DNA from: Sphingopyxis italica
GTDB lineage: Bacteria; Pseudomonadota; Alphaproteobacteria; Sphingomonadales; Sphingomonadaceae
Length of the DNA stretch: 64,000 bases
Direction: 5' to 3'
Assembly: GCF_011926545.1 (NCBI RefSeq)
Contig: NZ_JAATIT010000001.1
Span: forward strand, 62,001 to 126,000
Below, in pieces: positions 62,146 through 64,000 of the stretch; position 1 is the first letter of the stretch; the number at the start of each line of letters is the position of its first letter. A program made the position numbers and the translations under genes. The notes under the pieces were generated by a model. The model was given only the letters and a program-made list of their open reading frames with translations, searched no databases and was not told the DNA's origin.

Positions 62146-62748
62146 CTCATTCGCGCGTTCGACGATCTTGCGGTTGTGCGGAACGTCGAGTTTGCGCCGC
62201 AATTCGGCGATATGGAAGGACACCGTCGGCGGCGCGATCGCCAGCCGATAGGCGATTTCCTTGTTCGTTTCGCCCTGCGCCAGATAGTGAAGAATCGCCA
62301 TTTGCCGCGACGACAGCGCGACCGGCGGCTGCTGGAACTTGCCGAGCGCTTCGCCGATGTGCGGCGAGACATAGATTTCGCCGGCCAGCGCCGCGTCGCA
62401 GGCGGCGACGATATGGTCGAGCGAGTCCGACTTGCTGACGATCGCGCGCGCGCCGAGCTTCAGCGCCGAATGAATCTCGTTCACATGCGTCTCGCCGGTC
62501 AGGATGATGACAGTCATGTCGCGCGAGCCGACGATTTCGGCGAGCACATTGATCCCGCGCACGTCGGGCAGATTGAGGTCGAGGATCACGAGGTCGACGG
62601 GCTGCGACTGGACGAAGGCGCCCACCGTCGCGCCGCGATCGAGCGCGCCGACGACCGTATAGCGGTCGAGCGAGCCGAACAGGAACCGCAACCCGCTCTG
62701 CGTGATGCGGTGATCGTCGACGATCAGGATATTATGCTTCGCCACCAT
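62131..62748 (-). CDS. NarL/FixJ-type response regulator
   Basis: The 205-residue protein has a receiver domain with Asp11-Asp12, phosphoacceptor Asp57 (LVILDLNLPD), Thr84 (ILTGE) and Lys106 (VSKSD). A LuxR-type helix-turn-helix follows (LSSRQMAILHYLAQGETNKEIAYRLAIAPPTVSFHIAELRRKL). The start is the ATG at 62748; further in-frame codons upstream are GC-rich leader. Its 3' end overlaps the histidine kinase gene by 15 bases on the opposite strand, so the two partners are convergent rather than an operon. Confidence 0.93.
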   Translation of the reverse strand: MVAKHNILIVDDHRITQSGLRFLFGSLDRYTVVGALDRGATVGAFVQSQPVDLVILDLNLPDVRGINVLAEIVGSRDMTVIILTGETHVNEIHSALKLGARAIVSKSDSLDHIVAACDAALAGEIYVSPHIGEALGKFQQPPVALSSRQMAILHYLAQGETNKEIAYRLAIAPPTVSFHIAELRRKLDVPHNRKIVERANELNLL

Positions 62749-62804
62749 GCCCACGCCCCGCCTCCCCGATGCGGGGTGATCGGCAGATTTTGCGGCCGCC
62801 GCAA

Positions 62805-62834
62805 CCCGAATAATATTGGGGGTGCCGACGGAGT
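62805..62834. promoter_or_regulatory. Candidate response-regulator site (copy 2)
   Basis: CCCGAATAATATTGGGG is a 17-mer with inverted arms (one mismatch). It is followed four bases later by CGACGGAGT (62826-62834), 57-86 bases before the regulator ATG. It resembles the element at 59706-59739. The position fits autoregulation. Confidence 0.45.
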
Positions 62835-62894
62835 TGCGGACGATCCGTCCAGCGAAGGGACAGCGGCTAGCTTGCTCCGGCCCTCCAGGATCGA

Positions 62895-63788
62895 TCACAG
62901 ACCTGGCCGGCGTCTATCGGCCTCGCGCAGACGCGCTTTCGCCGCTTCGTCTTCCTGCGCGGCGATCTTGTTCGAAAGGGTAACCGCAGCGTCATAGGCC
63001 AGCTTCAAATCGATCGCGCCGACGCGCAGTTCGGTCAGCACGCCGTCCTGGTTCCAGAAGAGCGCGGCGTGGATCACGCGGCCGCAACCGGCGCGGCGGC
63101 CCGCCTGCCAGTGACGTTTGGTCAGCGAACTTTCGAGCGTGACCCCATTATATAGGCCGACATCGGGGCCGCCCAGTCCGACGAAGCTGTTGTCGAGCGC
63201 CCCGAAGCAGGTTTCGCTCAGTTTTCGGTCCATCGGCGCGCCGGCGTCGGTCCAGTACCAGATCATCGTGCCGCTCGATGTTCGCTGTCCCGCGGGAACG
63301 CCGCGGATGAAATTGGCGGTGCTCAGCCCCTTGTGGACCTGGGGCTCGCCATATTTGTCCACCAGCGCCTCGATCGTATTGGCGACCGACGGCGCCTCGG
63401 CAAGGCGGTAGGTCCGGCTATGACCGATGCCCCACACGCGCTCGCGCCCCGGATCGGGCAGGAAACTGACCGACAGAATCCGGCGCCCGATCCGATTGCC
63501 ACCGGTATAGGAAGGCGGATCGCCCATAATCTCCGACCGGAGGGCGGACACGAAGACCATGTCGTCGCGGTTGTTGAAGCGGACCTTGTCGATGAAGAAA
63601 TCCCGGCCGCCGCGGTGGATATTCGGCATGCCGGTCGCGCCGATCGCCGCCGTCGCCTCGGCTGGTGACATGCCGATCCGGACGCCGTTGATGTCGATGA
63701 CCTGCGGCGGTTTGCCGGCGGGCTGAGCCAGCGCCGCGGCCGCGAAGCCGATCGACGCCGCGAACAGGAAGGGGATGCCGGTCTTCAT
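62895..63788 (-). CDS. Exported protein of unknown function
   Basis: The 297-residue protein has a signal peptide (MKTGIPFLFAASIGFAAAALA) and a segment of the type INGVRIGMSPAEATAAI, which resembles the start of domains found in small exported proteins of sphingomonads. Two Cys residues (SETCFGALDN; RAGCGRVI) could form a disulfide. No catalytic motif is recognised. The ATG at 63788 follows a G-rich GGGGGCGGGG and overlaps the stop of the upstream gene (ATGA), so the pair is co-translated. Confidence 0.7.
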   Translation of the reverse strand: MKTGIPFLFAASIGFAAAALAQPAGKPPQVIDINGVRIGMSPAEATAAIGATGMPNIHRGGRDFFIDKVRFNNRDDMVFVSALRSEIMGDPPSYTGGNRIGRRILSVSFLPDPGRERVWGIGHSRTYRLAEAPSVANTIEALVDKYGEPQVHKGLSTANFIRGVPAGQRTSSGTMIWYWTDAGAPMDRKLSETCFGALDNSFVGLGGPDVGLYNGVTLESSLTKRHWQAGRRAGCGRVIHAALFWNQDGVLTELRVGAIDLKLAYDAAVTLSNKIAAQEDEAAKARLREADRRRPGL

Positions 63789-64000
63789 CGCCCCGCCCCC
63801 TTGTAGAAGCGCGCTTTCGCCGGAAGCCGCGCGGCGGGGCACCAGGTCCAGTCTTCGCTGTAGGTTTCGACCGCGAAAGACCGCGGCCCGGTGACGCTAT
63901 AGTTGGTCGTCCCCGTGGTCGGCCGCCCGTCCTCGTCGGAACATATCACGGTCTGCTGGAAGTTTCGGCCATCGACCATCTTGAGGCTGGCGAACTTGCA
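63785..64000 (-). CDS. Small exported protein, C-terminal part (DUF3617-like)
   Basis: The frame is open to the window edge and gives the last 71 residues of a protein, from CKFASLKMVDGRN to FYKGAGR. Cys residues in CKFASLKM, VICSDEDG and WTWCPAA with a Y-x-V strand between them recall the short exported DUF3617 proteins common in sphingomonads. The start lies outside the window. It overlaps the next gene by four bases. Confidence 0.55.
   Translation of the reverse strand, partial: CKFASLKMVDGRNFQQTVICSDEDGRPTTGTTNYSVTGPRSFAVETYSEDWTWCPAARLPAKARFYKGAGR

Overview
The window is about 64 kb of high-GC DNA with very tightly packed, often translationally coupled genes, six TonB-dependent receptor (TBDR) genes and several copies of short dispersed inverted repeats (GTCATCCCGGC.../CTTCGACAAGCTCAG...). 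This combination, with the family content, points to a free-living alphaproteobacterium of the Sphingomonadales (Sphingopyxis/Sphingomonas-like); the genus is inference. No rRNA, tRNA, IS element, phage gene or CRISPR array was recognised. It looks like a chromosomal stretch of catabolic and uptake loci.

Layout. (1) 1-10.2 kb: the end of an MFS exporter, a tandem HxlR regulator, a TBDR, and a divergent five-gene operon: nitronate-monooxygenase-like flavoprotein, carotenoid/stilbene cleavage dioxygenase, acyl-CoA synthetase and two thiolases. It looks like an uptake-plus-degradation module for an unidentified unsaturated or aromatic compound. (2) 10.3-15.7 kb: a cobalamin riboswitch followed by btuB-cobO-btuF-btuC-btuD. 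These cover outer-membrane B12 import, corrinoid adenosylation and the ABC importer. (3) 15.7-37 kb: a chitin/GlcNAc locus. It has a GH20 hexosaminidase with a cupin_8 protein, a GH18 enzyme, a GntR/UTRA regulator (NagR-like), a TBDR followed by three tandem tryptophan-halogenase-like genes (the middle one degenerate), and nagX, nagB-II, nagA and a GlcNAc PTS (IIA-HPr-EI plus IIC-IIB). The proteins would degrade chitin oligomers, take up GlcNAc as GlcNAc-6-P, and convert it to fructose-6-P. A small multidrug resistance (SugE/Gdx) gene with a structured leader closes this part. (4) 37.4-53.4 kb: an alginate utilisation locus. It has PL6 and PL17 lyases, an MFS transporter, a DEH reductase (SDR), a GDSL esterase, two TBDRs, a FadR-type regulator, a FAH/MhpD-like hydratase and KDG kinase. 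Together they take alginate to KDPG; no KDPG aldolase or KdgF is in the window. (5) 53.5-64 kb: a 1953-residue autotransporter adhesin with a four-fold internal supra-repeat, a 7TM sensor histidine kinase, a convergent NarL-type response regulator, and two small exported proteins of unknown role.

The most unusual items are the TBDR/dioxygenase/CoA-ligase/thiolase module, the halogenase trio with one catalytically degraded member, the candidate operators that tie each sugar locus to its local GntR-family regulator, and an element shared by the promoter regions of the response regulator and of the autotransporter/kinase pair.
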